The position numbers were made by a program, and so were the translations under genes. A model generated the notes under the pieces. It made no database searches. It was given only the letters and a program-made list of their open reading frames with translations, and was not told the DNA's origin. Shown one piece after another: positions 1-9,302 of a stretch of 64,000 nucleotides of DNA (position 1 is its first letter; every line of letters begins with the position of its first letter). The stretch spans positions 62,001 through 126,000 of the forward strand of contig JALBYC010000016.1 in the NCBI GenBank assembly GCA_023212645.1. Direction: 5' to 3'. Source of the DNA: Farysia itapuensis (Eukaryota > Basidiomycota > Ustilaginomycetes > Ustilaginales > Ustilaginaceae).

Positions 1-73
1 CCAACTCGATGCACAAGTCGAAGCCGTGCTCCAAGAGATGCGCGAACTCTCCATCTGTGGCATTGGCCAGTAG
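1..73 (+). CDS. 3' end of an unidentified gene (partial)
   Basis: The frame starting at base 2 is open to a TAG at 71-73. It encodes about 23 residues that read like an amphipathic, coiled-coil type C-terminus (QLDAQVEAVLQEM...). The region between this stop and the next gene is a plausible short promoter. The gene lies almost wholly outside the window, so its product cannot be named, and a chance open frame of this length is possible. Confidence 0.4.
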   Translation, partial: QLDAQVEAVLQEMRELSICGIGQ

Positions 74-246
74 ACGTCTTGCTTGCCTTCCATCCATGTA
101 CAATGTTGTCCCGTATTGTCATTCCAGTCCAACGTCCAATTTGTGTGAGCGCTGTTGTGTTAGATCTCCTGTTTTCGGTTATCAGGAAAATTTGTGCTGG
201 AAGAAATGATGTCAACGCACCACCATCACTTGTACCACCAGCAGGC

Positions 247-1995
247 ATGGCGTCCCATTCTGCAGATGCAGGCTCGTCCAGCGGGTCTACAGCACCTTCG
301 TCGCCGGTAGCTTCTGTCTCCTCTGTGCAGACGGATATGACAAATCTGGATCAGACGTCCGCCACTTCGGCAGACGTGCCACCCTCCCCCACAAAACAGG
401 ATATTGCCCTGCCCGTGGAAGAGCGACAGGCCAAAGCACGCAGCTACAAAGATGAGGGGAACAAGCTCTTTGTCGCTGGAAAGTACGAGGATGCAAAGCA
501 CCAGTACGGTCTGGCGATTGCGCTTGACCCCTCCGTCCCCGCGTTTTACAGCAACCGCGCGGCTTGCGAGCTCAAGCTGGAACAGCACGGCTTGGTCATT
601 GAAGATGCGACGAAAGCCATTCAGCTGGATAACAAGTTTTCCAAAGCATACTTTCGCCGAGCTAGCGCACATCTGAGCATTCTGGACCCCAAATCGGCGC
701 TGCCAGATCTCAAGATGGTCGTGCAGCTGGAGCCCAAGAATGCCTCGGTGCGCGCACAGCTCGACGCAACCGCCAAGCTCATTCGCCGGCTCGAGTTTGA
801 GAAAGCAATCAAGGTCAGTGCTGGCGCTAAGGCGTACGACACCATTGACTCGAATCTGCGTGAAGGGGCAGGAGGAACAACCGTGACAGATGCATACACA
901 GGACCTCGTCTGCGCGACGGAGACACCGACGACACTAAGCACCTCGGTCAGATCGACCAGCAGTTTATCGACGACATGGTGGAACACTTCAAGAACGGCG
1001 GCAAGTTACATAACCGGTACTCGTGGCAGATCATTCTGGGCGCCTTCCAAGCACTCAAGCAAGAGCCGCCGCTGGTCGACTACCAAGTGGCAGAGGGCAC
1101 AACGGTGGATGTCATTGGTGACACTCACGGACAGTTCTTTGACTTTATCCATCTACTCAGCAAGACGGGGAAGCCGTCGCCGACGCACGCCCTCCTGTTC
1201 AATGGCGATTTTGTCGACCGTGGCTCGTGGTCGGTCGAGATTGCCCTGACGATTTTCGCTTACAAGTGGCTTTACCCAGCGACGACGCTGGTCAATCGCG
1301 GCAATCACGAGACGTCCGAGATGAACAAGGTGTACGGCTTCGAGGGAGAGTGCAAGGCCAAATTCGGCGGCGACCTTACCTTCAAGCTGTTCACCGAGGT
1401 GTTTATCGCCCTGCCACTTGCTACACTCATCACTTGTCCCAAGAAGCCATTGCAGGGCAATGAGCTACCGGCTTCGTACTCGATCGCTCAGCGTGAACCG
1501 ATTCTTTCCAAAGATCAGGGCTTGAAGCGCTTCTTTGTTGTCCACGGCGGCTTGTTCTCCAAAGACAACGTTACACTCGACGACATTCGGGCCATTGACC
1601 GATTCAAGCAGGGTCAGCCGGGACAAGAGGGGCTTATGATGGAGATGCTCTGGTCCGATCCTCAAATAGCCCAAGGTCGTGGACCCTCGAAGCGCGGTGT
1701 TGGCCTCGGCTTTGGTCCGGACATTACCAAAGCATGGTGCGAGTTGAACGGTGTTACCGCCGTGCTGCGAAGCCACGAGGTGCGTATGGGCGGATATGCG
1801 GAAGAACACCAGGGACGATGCTGCACCATCTTTTCGGCGCCCAACTACTGCGATTCGACGGGCAATCTCGGCGCATTCGCGCGTATCGACGATCAAGGAA
1901 CCATCCAATGGACCGAATTCTCGGCCCAAACCCATCCCAATATTAAGCCCATGGCCTACGCCGGCAACGCAATGAACGGCATGCTTGGCATGTAA
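247..1995 (+). CDS. PPT1: Serine/threonine protein phosphatase 5 (TPR-PP5, Ppt1-like)
   Basis: Predicted 582-residue PP5/Ppt1 phosphatase, a PPP-family metallophosphatase that in other fungi acts with Hsp90. The N-terminus is a low-complexity Ser/Ala-rich leader. Residues about 60-180 form three TPR helix pairs (YKDEGNKLF, AFYSNRAACELKL, AYFRRASAH). The catalytic domain carries the metal and phosphate motifs GDTHGQ, GDFVDRG, RGNHE, HGGLF and SAPNYCD. The ATG at 247 was chosen because it is the first in-frame ATG; the frame is open upstream only from non-ATG codons. TPR plus PPP catalytic domain in one chain is diagnostic for PP5. The gene converges on the HAD phosphatase, with only 36 bp between the two stop codons. 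Confidence 0.95.
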   Translation: MASHSADAGSSSGSTAPSSPVASVSSVQTDMTNLDQTSATSADVPPSPTKQDIALPVEERQAKARSYKDEGNKLFVAGKYEDAKHQYGLAIALDPSVPAFYSNRAACELKLEQHGLVIEDATKAIQLDNKFSKAYFRRASAHLSILDPKSALPDLKMVVQLEPKNASVRAQLDATAKLIRRLEFEKAIKVSAGAKAYDTIDSNLREGAGGTTVTDAYTGPRLRDGDTDDTKHLGQIDQQFIDDMVEHFKNGGKLHNRYSWQIILGAFQALKQEPPLVDYQVAEGTTVDVIGDTHGQFFDFIHLLSKTGKPSPTHALLFNGDFVDRGSWSVEIALTIFAYKWLYPATTLVNRGNHETSEMNKVYGFEGECKAKFGGDLTFKLFTEVFIALPLATLITCPKKPLQGNELPASYSIAQREPILSKDQGLKRFFVVHGGLFSKDNVTLDDIRAIDRFKQGQPGQEGLMMEMLWSDPQIAQGRGPSKRGVGLGFGPDITKAWCELNGVTAVLRSHEVRMGGYAEEHQGRCCTIFSAPNYCDSTGNLGAFARIDDQGTIQWTEFSAQTHPNIKPMAYAGNAMNGMLGM

Positions 1996-2031
1996 AAGCA
2001 TTCCCTCACACAACAATGTCATCCCTCTACT

Positions 2032-2950
2032 TTATGCAGTATCGTCGAAAGGTGGTAGGCCCCAGACGGTGGGGTCAAAATCGAGCAGCGAGTCGATGGT
2101 CTGTGAAGCACCGAGTTCCTCGTTCGGATACAGTGCTCTGAGATTCGAGTCGGGGACCCACACCACTGAAGCGAAGCACAAGTATGTAAAATGGTCAGTA
2201 AGAGGGGGTTATGAGGGAAGGGTTTATGAACGTACCGTGCATACCGGCGGCTTTGGCAGCTGCCACGCCCGGTTTGGCGTCTTCAAACACCAAGATGCTG
2301 GACTCTGCGCCTTGGAGGTTGTGCTCTCCGTCGAGATGCGCGCCCATATCTCGCAGTGTCGAAGTCCAATCTGCGCCCAGCTTCTCCGTCGTTGTTTGCG
2401 CGTCCGAATGTGGGGCTAGCAAGCCTTCACGGGCTGCAAGGAGGAAGATGTCGGGATGAGGCTTTCCCCGGGTGAGACGTGCGTCGTCCCCGCACACGAA
2501 GCGAGCACCAAACGGACCAAACAGGTCCTGATGCGCGGCCGTCTTGATATCGTAGTTGCGCCGCTTGCTGCCCGTGGCGACACACATGGGGATCTTGTGC
2601 TTGTGCAGGTGCTGCACCAGCCGCAGCGCCCCCGCCATCTGCGGCACATTCTCAAACGCTTTTAGCAAGACCTGGTTGCGGTCCTGCAAAAATGTTTCAA
2701 TGTCAAACGGACAGTCAGCGCCGATGATCTCGCCCGGTTTGCTTGGTGGCCAGAGGGAGGAGAGGAGTGTGAGCGTGGCTTCCCGCTCTGGTTTGCCCAT
2801 CAGATTGGCCTTGATCTCCCAAGTCTGCTCCTTGCCGTACGGCGCGAGAATCTCGTTGACCACAGTGGTATAGATGCCTTCCGAGTCAATCAGCAGGCCG
2901 TCCATGTCAAAGAGCACCGCCCTGATCTGTGCAATCACTGGCTTCGACAT
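2032..2950 (-). CDS. HAD-superfamily phosphatase (HDHD1/GS1-like), two exons
   Basis: Exon 1 is 2950-2236 and exon 2 is 2165-2032, separated by a 70-nt intron (2235-2166, GTACGT...TTCAG). Together they give 282 residues. Splicing matters: reading through gives a spurious tail, while the spliced frame continues GMHVVWVPDSNL, the usual C-terminal strand of this HAD subfamily. Motif I is FDMDGLLIDSE (nucleophile and acid/base Asp), motif II is VATGSKR, and motif IV is VFEDAKPGV. The family includes pseudouridine-5'-phosphatase, 2-deoxyglucose-6-phosphatase and glycerol-phosphatase-like enzymes, so the substrate is unresolved. The ATG at 2950 directly precedes motif I. It is divergent from the SDR-PX-BAR gene across 145 bp. 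Confidence 0.9.
2166..2235 (-). other. Spliceosomal intron of the HAD phosphatase gene
   Basis: The 5' site is GTACGT after a CACG exon end and the 3' site is GCTTCAG, for a length of 70 nt. Removing it joins the HAD core to a family-typical C-terminus in frame; retaining it ends in a short unrelated tail. Confidence 0.88.
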
Positions 2951-3095
2951 TGTTGTAGGTGAGTGAGTAACCATACCCTCTCCCTTTTCGGTTCTTCTGA
3001 GCACGGACCGGATTTCCCGAGTTCCGAGAAACGTGGCGTGTATATACAACAGGGGCCGCCAGCGTGACAGGTATCTTAGAGGGCTGTGGTGCACC

Positions 3096-6000
3096 ATGAA
3101 GGTGCTCATCACGGGAGCGTCAGGCCTGCTCGGTCGCGCCGTACACCAGCTCTGTCTGGAGCAGAAGCATGAGACACGTGCATTGGCTTTTACCCGCTCT
3201 GATCCATCCAAGGGCCTTGTTGCGCTCGACTTGACCGACAACGATGCTCTGCTGGCCTGTCTTGCCGACTTTGCACCCGATCTCATCATCCACACTGCCG
3301 CAGAGCGTCGTCCGGATGTGGTGGAGAACAATCCAGCCGCCTGTGACGCGATCAATGTCCAAGTACCCGCCAACCTGGCCAAAGCAGCCGCAGAGCTGCC
3401 CACCGTGCCGCTCCTGGTCAATCTGTCGACTGACTACGTGTTTGACGGATCCAAGCCGCCGTACAAGGTCGACGATGAGCCAAACCCGCTAAACGCGTAT
3501 GGCGTGTCGAAGCTGCAGGGTGAACGGGCGATAGCGCAGTACGGTGTCGAGGGACGGTTCACCAACATGCGAGTCCCCGTACTGTACGGCAGAACGACGA
3601 GCAACAGCGAATCCGCCGTCAATGTCCTGCTCGACGCGATTACGCCACCGCCGGGCAGCTCGGCCATGCGCAAGTGCGACGCCTACGCCGTACGTTACCC
3701 CACCAACGTCCACGACGTGGCCACCGCCATCCTCGCCCTCGTCAGCCGCAACGCCCACACAGCTACGCCCCTACCCCCCATTACGCATTTCAGCGCAAAG
3801 GAGGCCATGACAAAGTACGACATGTGCATGGTCCTCAGCCGCATCGCCAACGCTGTTGGGCTGGAAACTCGCACAGATCTGCTGGATCCCGAGTACGACG
3901 TCGATCCACTCGCACCCACCGCCCGTCCGCGCCACTGCAAACTCGACACCTCCGTGCTCGAACTCTACGGCGTGCCAATCAAGTGCACGTCCTTCGAGGA
4001 CTGGTGGAGGCCGTACCTGGCGGAAAAGATGGAGGAGAAAGTGGCGCAAGAGGCTCGACTGCGGGAAGAGGCAGAGGAGCGTCGTCGTCTTCAAGAAGAG
4101 CAGCAAGAGCGCCAACGCCAAGCTGAGGAAGCAGAGAGGCAGGCCAAAGCGGAGCAGGAGCGGGAAGCCGAGCGCCAATGCAAGGAACAAGAAGAGCGTC
4201 AAGCGAGGGAAGAAGCCGATGCGGCTGTACAGCAAGCAGCATCATCCGAGAACAAAGATGCGAGCATTGCGGAAGAGACGCCACCAAGCGCCATCACGAC
4301 CTCAGATCCGGGATCCCCGCATCCCTCGTTTAACTCGCTCAAAGCTCGACCAACGCCACCAGCGACGTCGGGACTGCCATCCCCGACCAGCACGCACCGC
4401 CCGTCCTCTGTTCGCAGTGGACACCAACCGGACGGCTCGCACCCAGAAACGCTCGAAAGCGTCACTGCGCTCGACTTGGATCAGGCTTCCAGCCAGACTA
4501 CCGCAACGCCCACCGGTTCCGTCGTCCGCGATAGCCCACTCAACTTGGCTGCCGCCAGCGAGCGAGAAAGATTGGGCCAACGATCGGCTAGTGCAAACAG
4601 CGATGCAAAGGTGTCGTCCCTCACCGACGAAAGCACGATGTTTGGAGGGTCCGTGCATGCTAGCAGCACCCAAAACTCGACCTTACTCAGCACAAATGAT
4701 GCTGTCCGCCGCAGTTCAGCGGAACGCGGACAGCACGAGTCCGACGACGAATACGGCCAACCCTCGCCGCGCGAGCCACAAGCTGAATTCGTCAAGTCGT
4801 CGTCCTCAAGCGACAAAGCGCCAAGCGCACCGGGCGTGTCTGACGAGGCAGCACCACAGTCGCAGCCTAAAATCTATCACCGTCCCTCGTTCGACTTGCT
4901 GCAAGACGCCCGCGATCGCGAAGCGTACGAACGTCTACATCGCCGAAACTACGAGTTCAGCATCAAAGTCGGCGATCCGCAGAAAATTGGCGATCCCATG
5001 ACAGCACACATTGTCTATACAGTGCGCTCGCATACCAACAGTCTTGCGTTTCGAGCTTCGCACTTTTCGGTCCTGCGACGCTACCGTGACTTTCGCTGGC
5101 TTCACGCCGCACTGGTGCAGAACAATCCGGGGATCATCGTCCCGCCCGTGCCGGAAAAAGTGTCGATTGGCCGATTCGCCGCCGAGTTGGTCGAGGCGCG
5201 TCGGATGGGTCTGGAGACGTGCATCAACAAGATTGCCTCCCATCCGCTCCTGCAGCAGGACGACGATTTTCGACTGTTTCTCGAGTCGGAGAATTTCGCA
5301 GCGGATGTCAAGCATCGCGACTTGATCAAGGGGCCGGTGGAAACGCCGGAACAGAAGACGTACAAGTCGTGGGGGAGTGTGTTTTTCGGCAACGTGGTCT
5401 CGTCCAGCTCGTCGCTCTCATCGGGCGCGTTGAGCGCAAACCGGTTCGAAGAGGTGGACGAGTGGTTCAACGAGCAAAAACTGTATCTCGACTCGCTCGA
5501 GAGCGCACTCAAAGGCCTCGTCAAGAGCATTTCTTCGCTCTCGGCACAGCGCAAACATATTGTCGGCTGCACACAGAGTCTTTCCGACGTCCTGCTCACG
5601 CTTTCCGGGAGCAGTCTGAGTCGGAGTCTCAGTACGTGTTTTGCAGGTTTGGCGGAAGTGGAGCGCCGATTGTGGGAGTTGGAAGATGGACAGGCGGAGG
5701 TGGATGTGCGGTTGATTGGGACGACAATGTACGAGTACGAGCGGGTGGTGGGTAGTGTGCGAAAAGCCTTCCAGGTTCGCACCGAGATCTGGGCACGATC
5801 GGCACGGGCAGAGGACGAAGTACGCCGAACGCGCGCCCGCTTCGACAAATACAAGCAGGCCAACCCAACCTCATCCGGCCCGCAGTTCCAGGCTCTCCTT
5901 GCGGAGGTCACCGAGGCCGAGACGAAAGCGCTCGAGGCCGAACGACTGTTCAGCACCGTCTCGCGCCGATGTAAGGACGAGATGGAGCGTCTCGACCTCG

Positions 6001-6482
6001 AACGCGTGCTTGACTTTAAACGCATCGTCGCTGCATGGCTCGACGATATGATGGCGCGTCAGGAGGAAGTCGTCAACGAATGGGTGCAGTACTGTGCCCT
6101 GCTCTCGCGCCAGACGGGCATCCAAGTCCTCACCCCTCCTACAACCACCGCACAGGACACTCCTGCGGCGTCCCAGAACGGCGCTCCACCTCCTTCCAAT
6201 GCGGATACTTCGCCGGTCCCTGCGAAAAGTGGCGACGCGACGCAGACGGACGGCAAAGATGTGGAGCCAAACAACGTCGTGGGTGAAGCACCCACCCCTG
6301 TATCTGCAGAGCCCAACGCCGCGTCCCCCAACGCTGAGACTCCCGCCCCAACGGTAGACAATAGTGCCACCAACGGCAGCGCCAATGCAAACCCCGCCCC
6401 CCTTCCCGCGAGCCCGAACAATGCACAATCCCAGCCCAACCAGCAAGACGTCTCACCTGACAAACAACCACAGCCATCATAG
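3096..6482 (+). CDS. SDR (RmlD/MAT2B-like) - coiled coil - PX - Vps5-type BAR fusion protein
   Basis: A single uninterrupted 1128-codon frame. Residues 1-305 are an extended SDR of the RmlD/MAT2B type, with the nucleotide loop GASGLLG, STDYVFDG, and the YxxxK pair in NAYGVSKLQGE. The last SDR helix (DWWRPYLAEK) runs into a charged coiled coil (about 309-378, Glu/Arg/Gln rich). A Ser/Pro/Thr linker of about 240 residues follows. Residues about 620-735 are a PX domain (LRRYRDFRWLH, IVPPVPEK) and about 780-1010 a Vps5-type BAR. The C-terminus is Pro/Asn/Ala rich. The PX-BAR half resembles the retromer sorting nexin Vps5, which binds PI3P and shapes endosomal tubules. The SDR half resembles the regulatory subunit of methionine adenosyltransferase. 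No stop codon or clear intron separates them. The ATG at 3096 begins directly at the Rossmann strand. Confidence 0.85.
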   Translation: MKVLITGASGLLGRAVHQLCLEQKHETRALAFTRSDPSKGLVALDLTDNDALLACLADFAPDLIIHTAAERRPDVVENNPAACDAINVQVPANLAKAAAELPTVPLLVNLSTDYVFDGSKPPYKVDDEPNPLNAYGVSKLQGERAIAQYGVEGRFTNMRVPVLYGRTTSNSESAVNVLLDAITPPPGSSAMRKCDAYAVRYPTNVHDVATAILALVSRNAHTATPLPPITHFSAKEAMTKYDMCMVLSRIANAVGLETRTDLLDPEYDVDPLAPTARPRHCKLDTSVLELYGVPIKCTSFEDWWRPYLAEKMEEKVAQEARLREEAEERRRLQEEQQERQRQAEEAERQAKAEQEREAERQCKEQEERQAREEADAAVQQAASSENKDASIAEETPPSAITTSDPGSPHPSFNSLKARPTPPATSGLPSPTSTHRPSSVRSGHQPDGSHPETLESVTALDLDQASSQTTATPTGSVVRDSPLNLAAASERERLGQRSASANSDAKVSSLTDESTMFGGSVHASSTQNSTLLSTNDAVRRSSAERGQHESDDEYGQPSPREPQAEFVKSSSSSDKAPSAPGVSDEAAPQSQPKIYHRPSFDLLQDARDREAYERLHRRNYEFSIKVGDPQKIGDPMTAHIVYTVRSHTNSLAFRASHFSVLRRYRDFRWLHAALVQNNPGIIVPPVPEKVSIGRFAAELVEARRMGLETCINKIASHPLLQQDDDFRLFLESENFAADVKHRDLIKGPVETPEQKTYKSWGSVFFGNVVSSSSSLSSGALSANRFEEVDEWFNEQKLYLDSLESALKGLVKSISSLSAQRKHIVGCTQSLSDVLLTLSGSSLSRSLSTCFAGLAEVERRLWELEDGQAEVDVRLIGTTMYEYERVVGSVRKAFQVRTEIWARSARAEDEVRRTRARFDKYKQANPTSSGPQFQALLAEVTEAETKALEAERLFSTVSRRCKDEMERLDLERVLDFKRIVAAWLDDMMARQEEVVNEWVQYCALLSRQTGIQVLTPPTTTAQDTPAASQNGAPPPSNADTSPVPAKSGDATQTDGKDVEPNNVVGEAPTPVSAEPNAASPNAETPAPTVDNSATNGSANANPAPLPASPNNAQSQPNQQDVSPDKQPQPS

Positions 6483-6509
6483 CACACATACACACACGCG
6501 CGCACGCGC
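6482..6509. repeat. CA/CG alternating purine-pyrimidine tract
   Basis: 28 bp of unbroken purine-pyrimidine alternation, (CA)n passing into (CG)n, beginning at the last base of the upstream stop codon. It lies between two convergent genes. Sequences of this type can adopt left-handed Z-DNA in supercoiled DNA, but no activity is shown here. Confidence 0.8.
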
Positions 6510-6563
6510 CGTCATCATGCGGGGGTAAAATTTCAGTGGTGATATCAGCATGGTTTGCGGTTG

Positions 6564-9035
6564 CTATAGTTTACTGCCGTCCTCCTGGATTTTGAGACCG
6601 AGGGCTCTGCTGACAATGGCGTATTTTTCCGCGGCTTCCTGGATTCGTTTCTGTGTGCTTTTACCTGCGCCATGGCCAGCGTCCAGTTCGACACGGAGGA
6701 GGAGCGGGTTGGGGTTGGAGGCGAGTTTGTGCTGCATTTCGGCCATGAGTTTGAACGAGTGGGCGGGGACGACACGGTCGTCGTGGTCAGCACATGCCAG
6801 AACCGTCGTCGGATACACCTTGTCCGCATCAACATTGTGCAAGGGTGAGTACTTGAGATTGTAGTCAAAGATTTCTGGATTCTCGCTCGGGTTGCCGTAG
6901 TCGGCGCACCAGGCTTTGCCGATGGTCCAGGTGTGGAATTTAAGCATGTCCATCACGCCAACGTCTGCAATACCTGCGCCGACCCCGTGCTCCGGTAGCT
7001 GCTGGTTGATACACGCGGCAACTCCCAGCCCACCGTTCGACCCACCAGAGAGGATGATCTTGCCCTTGGCTGCATACTTGCTCTCGTGCAGATACTTGGC
7101 CGCCGAAAGAGCGTCGTCAAATACGTTTTGCTTGTGAAGCAGTGAGCCAGCTTCGTGCCACTTGTCGCCATACTCGCCGCCTCCGCGACAGTTGACAAAC
7201 GCCAGCACACCGTTGTACGACGAGATCCACGACATCATCGACGGAGAAAATGCCGGCGTGATGGGAATGTTGAACCCGCCGTAGAAGTAGAGGATGGCGG
7301 GAGACGTGCCGTCCCGCTTGGCCGATTTGGGGTGGGTGACAAACATGGGCACACGCGTGCCGTCCTTGGAGTTGATAAAGACTTGTTCCGAGACAAAGTC
7401 TTCGGCCTTGATTCCCTCGACCTGTGTGTCGTAATAGGCTGTCTGCTTGGAGATAGGTGCAGTGCCTTGAGAGCCGGATTGCCAGTCGAGGCGGACCACT
7501 TGCCCCGGGTTGACAAACGAGCCAAACTTGATGAAAGCGTGGTCGTCTTGTCTTCTGCCCGAGATCTGGTCGATTGTGCCCACCAGGTTGGGCAGCAGAC
7601 GGTCGACACGTTTGCCGGATTCCAAATCGTACTGGTAAAGCTCGTCCTTCACATCGCGCGAGTAGACGACAAGCAGTTTGTTCTCGGCAATGCTCGAGAC
7701 GGACGAGAGCAAAGCGTCCTTGTCTTCGGCAATCAAGTCGTGCAGCTCAACATCGTCTCCGCTCAGCTCCCAAACGTTGTCGGTGAGAGTTGCTTTAGAC
7801 GGGTCTATGTCGCAGTATACAAGGCGGTAGTTGGGCGAATCCTTGTTGGTCATAAAGTAGAAGCGGTTGCCATTGTTGGCAACGTAGCCCAAGACGTACT
7901 TGAACGAGAGTGCGAGTGGGAGCCATTTAAGTTTCTCGCCCAACTTCTGTCCCTCGAGCGGTAAGATGAAGAAGCGCTCCTTGGTATCAGTGTCTTTGCT
8001 GTTGGAGAGCATGAGGAATTTGCCGTCGTCGGTAAGCTGAGTGCTCCACATGGACTCAGGCACGTTCTGATCCTTGCTGACGACGAGAATGTCCTGATCT
8101 TGCGACGTGCCAAGTTTGTGGTACCACAGCTGAGCATCCTTGTTAGCGTCTGTCTCTGTGCCGCGATCCGACACACTGGCCGACGGGAAAGTCTGATAGA
8201 AGATACCTTGGTCATCGTGGGTAAACGAGGCAGCGGAGAATTTGACGTTCTCTATCCTGTCTTGCAGTCTGTCTTGACCGCCGGTTGAATCAATGTACTT
8301 GGCAACTTCGTCTTTGGACGCCTTGATTGTGCCGTCCGAGTTGTAGCTCCCATCAGGCAGTCGAAATGGCTTGGCAGTCTCGCGGACAAAGATTTCGATC
8401 CAGTCAGAGCCACTCTTGCTGATACCATACGCCATGTACTTCCCACTCTCCGAGAACTTGGTAAAGTTGAGCGCCACGGTACCGTCAGCACTGAGCAGGT
8501 TGGAGTCGAAGAAGATGTCGCCGATTGGATCACGGGCATTCTTGCCTGCGTTTTGCTCGACCTGCTCCTTGGTGGCGGCATAGATGAGCGACTGGGGGGA
8601 AAGACCCGAGTTGTACGAATAGTAGTACTTTCCGTCCGATTTGAGTGAGGGACATGAGAAGCGGGCAAAGTCAAAGTTCTTCTCGATGCGAGACTTGAGA
8701 AGGTCGAGGTCAGGTTGACAGCCGTCAATATAGGTCTGGGTCAGCTTCGCCTGGGCGTGTATCCACTCTTTTGTCTCTTGTGACTGCGAGGGTGGTGTTT
8801 CTAGCCAGATGTAGGGTTCAGGTACCGTGACGGAGCCTTTTGCAGCCGACTTGTATGTGGTAGAGGCTTTGTCATCTCGACGAGCTTTGGGATACGGGTT
8901 TGGACTTGTGGACCAGCCAGGTGCGTTGGAAGTTTGCGACATGGGTGCAGAGGTATGGAAGGCGAAGCGTGTGGTTGCAATGTTGCTCTGTCTATATAGC
9001 TTCAAGACTTGAAGAGCTCGTCTCGACACCAACAT
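6564..9035 (-). CDS. Prolyl oligopeptidase (S9A), with possible mitochondrial presequence
   Basis: Predicted 823-residue serine peptidase of the prolyl oligopeptidase family, which cleaves short peptides after proline. An N-terminal seven-bladed propeller is followed by an alpha/beta hydrolase domain. The catalytic Ser lies in GGSNGG (about residue 665), the Asp in ACADHDDRVVP (about 750), and the His in DAGHGAGK (about 787). The first ATG (9035) adds a 31-residue Arg-rich, acid-free leader (MLVSRRALQVL..., FHTSA) that looks like a mitochondrial presequence. A second ATG at 8942 (MSQTSNAPGW) gives the standard cytosolic form. It shares a 267-bp divergent promoter region with Cdk1. Confidence 0.93.
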   Translation of the reverse strand: MLVSRRALQVLKLYRQSNIATTRFAFHTSAPMSQTSNAPGWSTSPNPYPKARRDDKASTTYKSAAKGSVTVPEPYIWLETPPSQSQETKEWIHAQAKLTQTYIDGCQPDLDLLKSRIEKNFDFARFSCPSLKSDGKYYYSYNSGLSPQSLIYAATKEQVEQNAGKNARDPIGDIFFDSNLLSADGTVALNFTKFSESGKYMAYGISKSGSDWIEIFVRETAKPFRLPDGSYNSDGTIKASKDEVAKYIDSTGGQDRLQDRIENVKFSAASFTHDDQGIFYQTFPSASVSDRGTETDANKDAQLWYHKLGTSQDQDILVVSKDQNVPESMWSTQLTDDGKFLMLSNSKDTDTKERFFILPLEGQKLGEKLKWLPLALSFKYVLGYVANNGNRFYFMTNKDSPNYRLVYCDIDPSKATLTDNVWELSGDDVELHDLIAEDKDALLSSVSSIAENKLLVVYSRDVKDELYQYDLESGKRVDRLLPNLVGTIDQISGRRQDDHAFIKFGSFVNPGQVVRLDWQSGSQGTAPISKQTAYYDTQVEGIKAEDFVSEQVFINSKDGTRVPMFVTHPKSAKRDGTSPAILYFYGGFNIPITPAFSPSMMSWISSYNGVLAFVNCRGGGEYGDKWHEAGSLLHKQNVFDDALSAAKYLHESKYAAKGKIILSGGSNGGLGVAACINQQLPEHGVGAGIADVGVMDMLKFHTWTIGKAWCADYGNPSENPEIFDYNLKYSPLHNVDADKVYPTTVLACADHDDRVVPAHSFKLMAEMQHKLASNPNPLLLRVELDAGHGAGKSTQKRIQEAAEKYAIVSRALGLKIQEDGSKL

Positions 9036-9302
9036 GTGTGGGTGGGTGTGTGGGGAAGGACAGAGCGGAGCGGAGTGGACCGAGCTCAGCTGCGCACTGT
9101 TTGACTCGCACGACAAAGGCGAGAACACGAGAGCAACACTTTTGTGACTTTGACGCGCCTTGCTTTCGGGGCCAAACACAAACGCGATCGAATTAAAGTG
9201 CGAATTTGATTTCTCGCAACCCCGAGCGAGCTGGCAACTTGTGGCCGAGAACAACACTTTCTCCTCGACCCTCACCTCCTTCACTCTCGCACACACATCA
9301 CC

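Noticed and set aside
226..987. 253-codon minus-strand frame opposite PP5
   Set aside because: Antisense shadow of a clearly coding frame, with a Cys/Arg-rich composition unlike real proteins here.
3856..5001. 381-codon frame inside the SDR-PX-BAR gene in another phase
   Set aside because: Low-complexity shadow frame created by GC-rich codon usage; the main frame has domain support.
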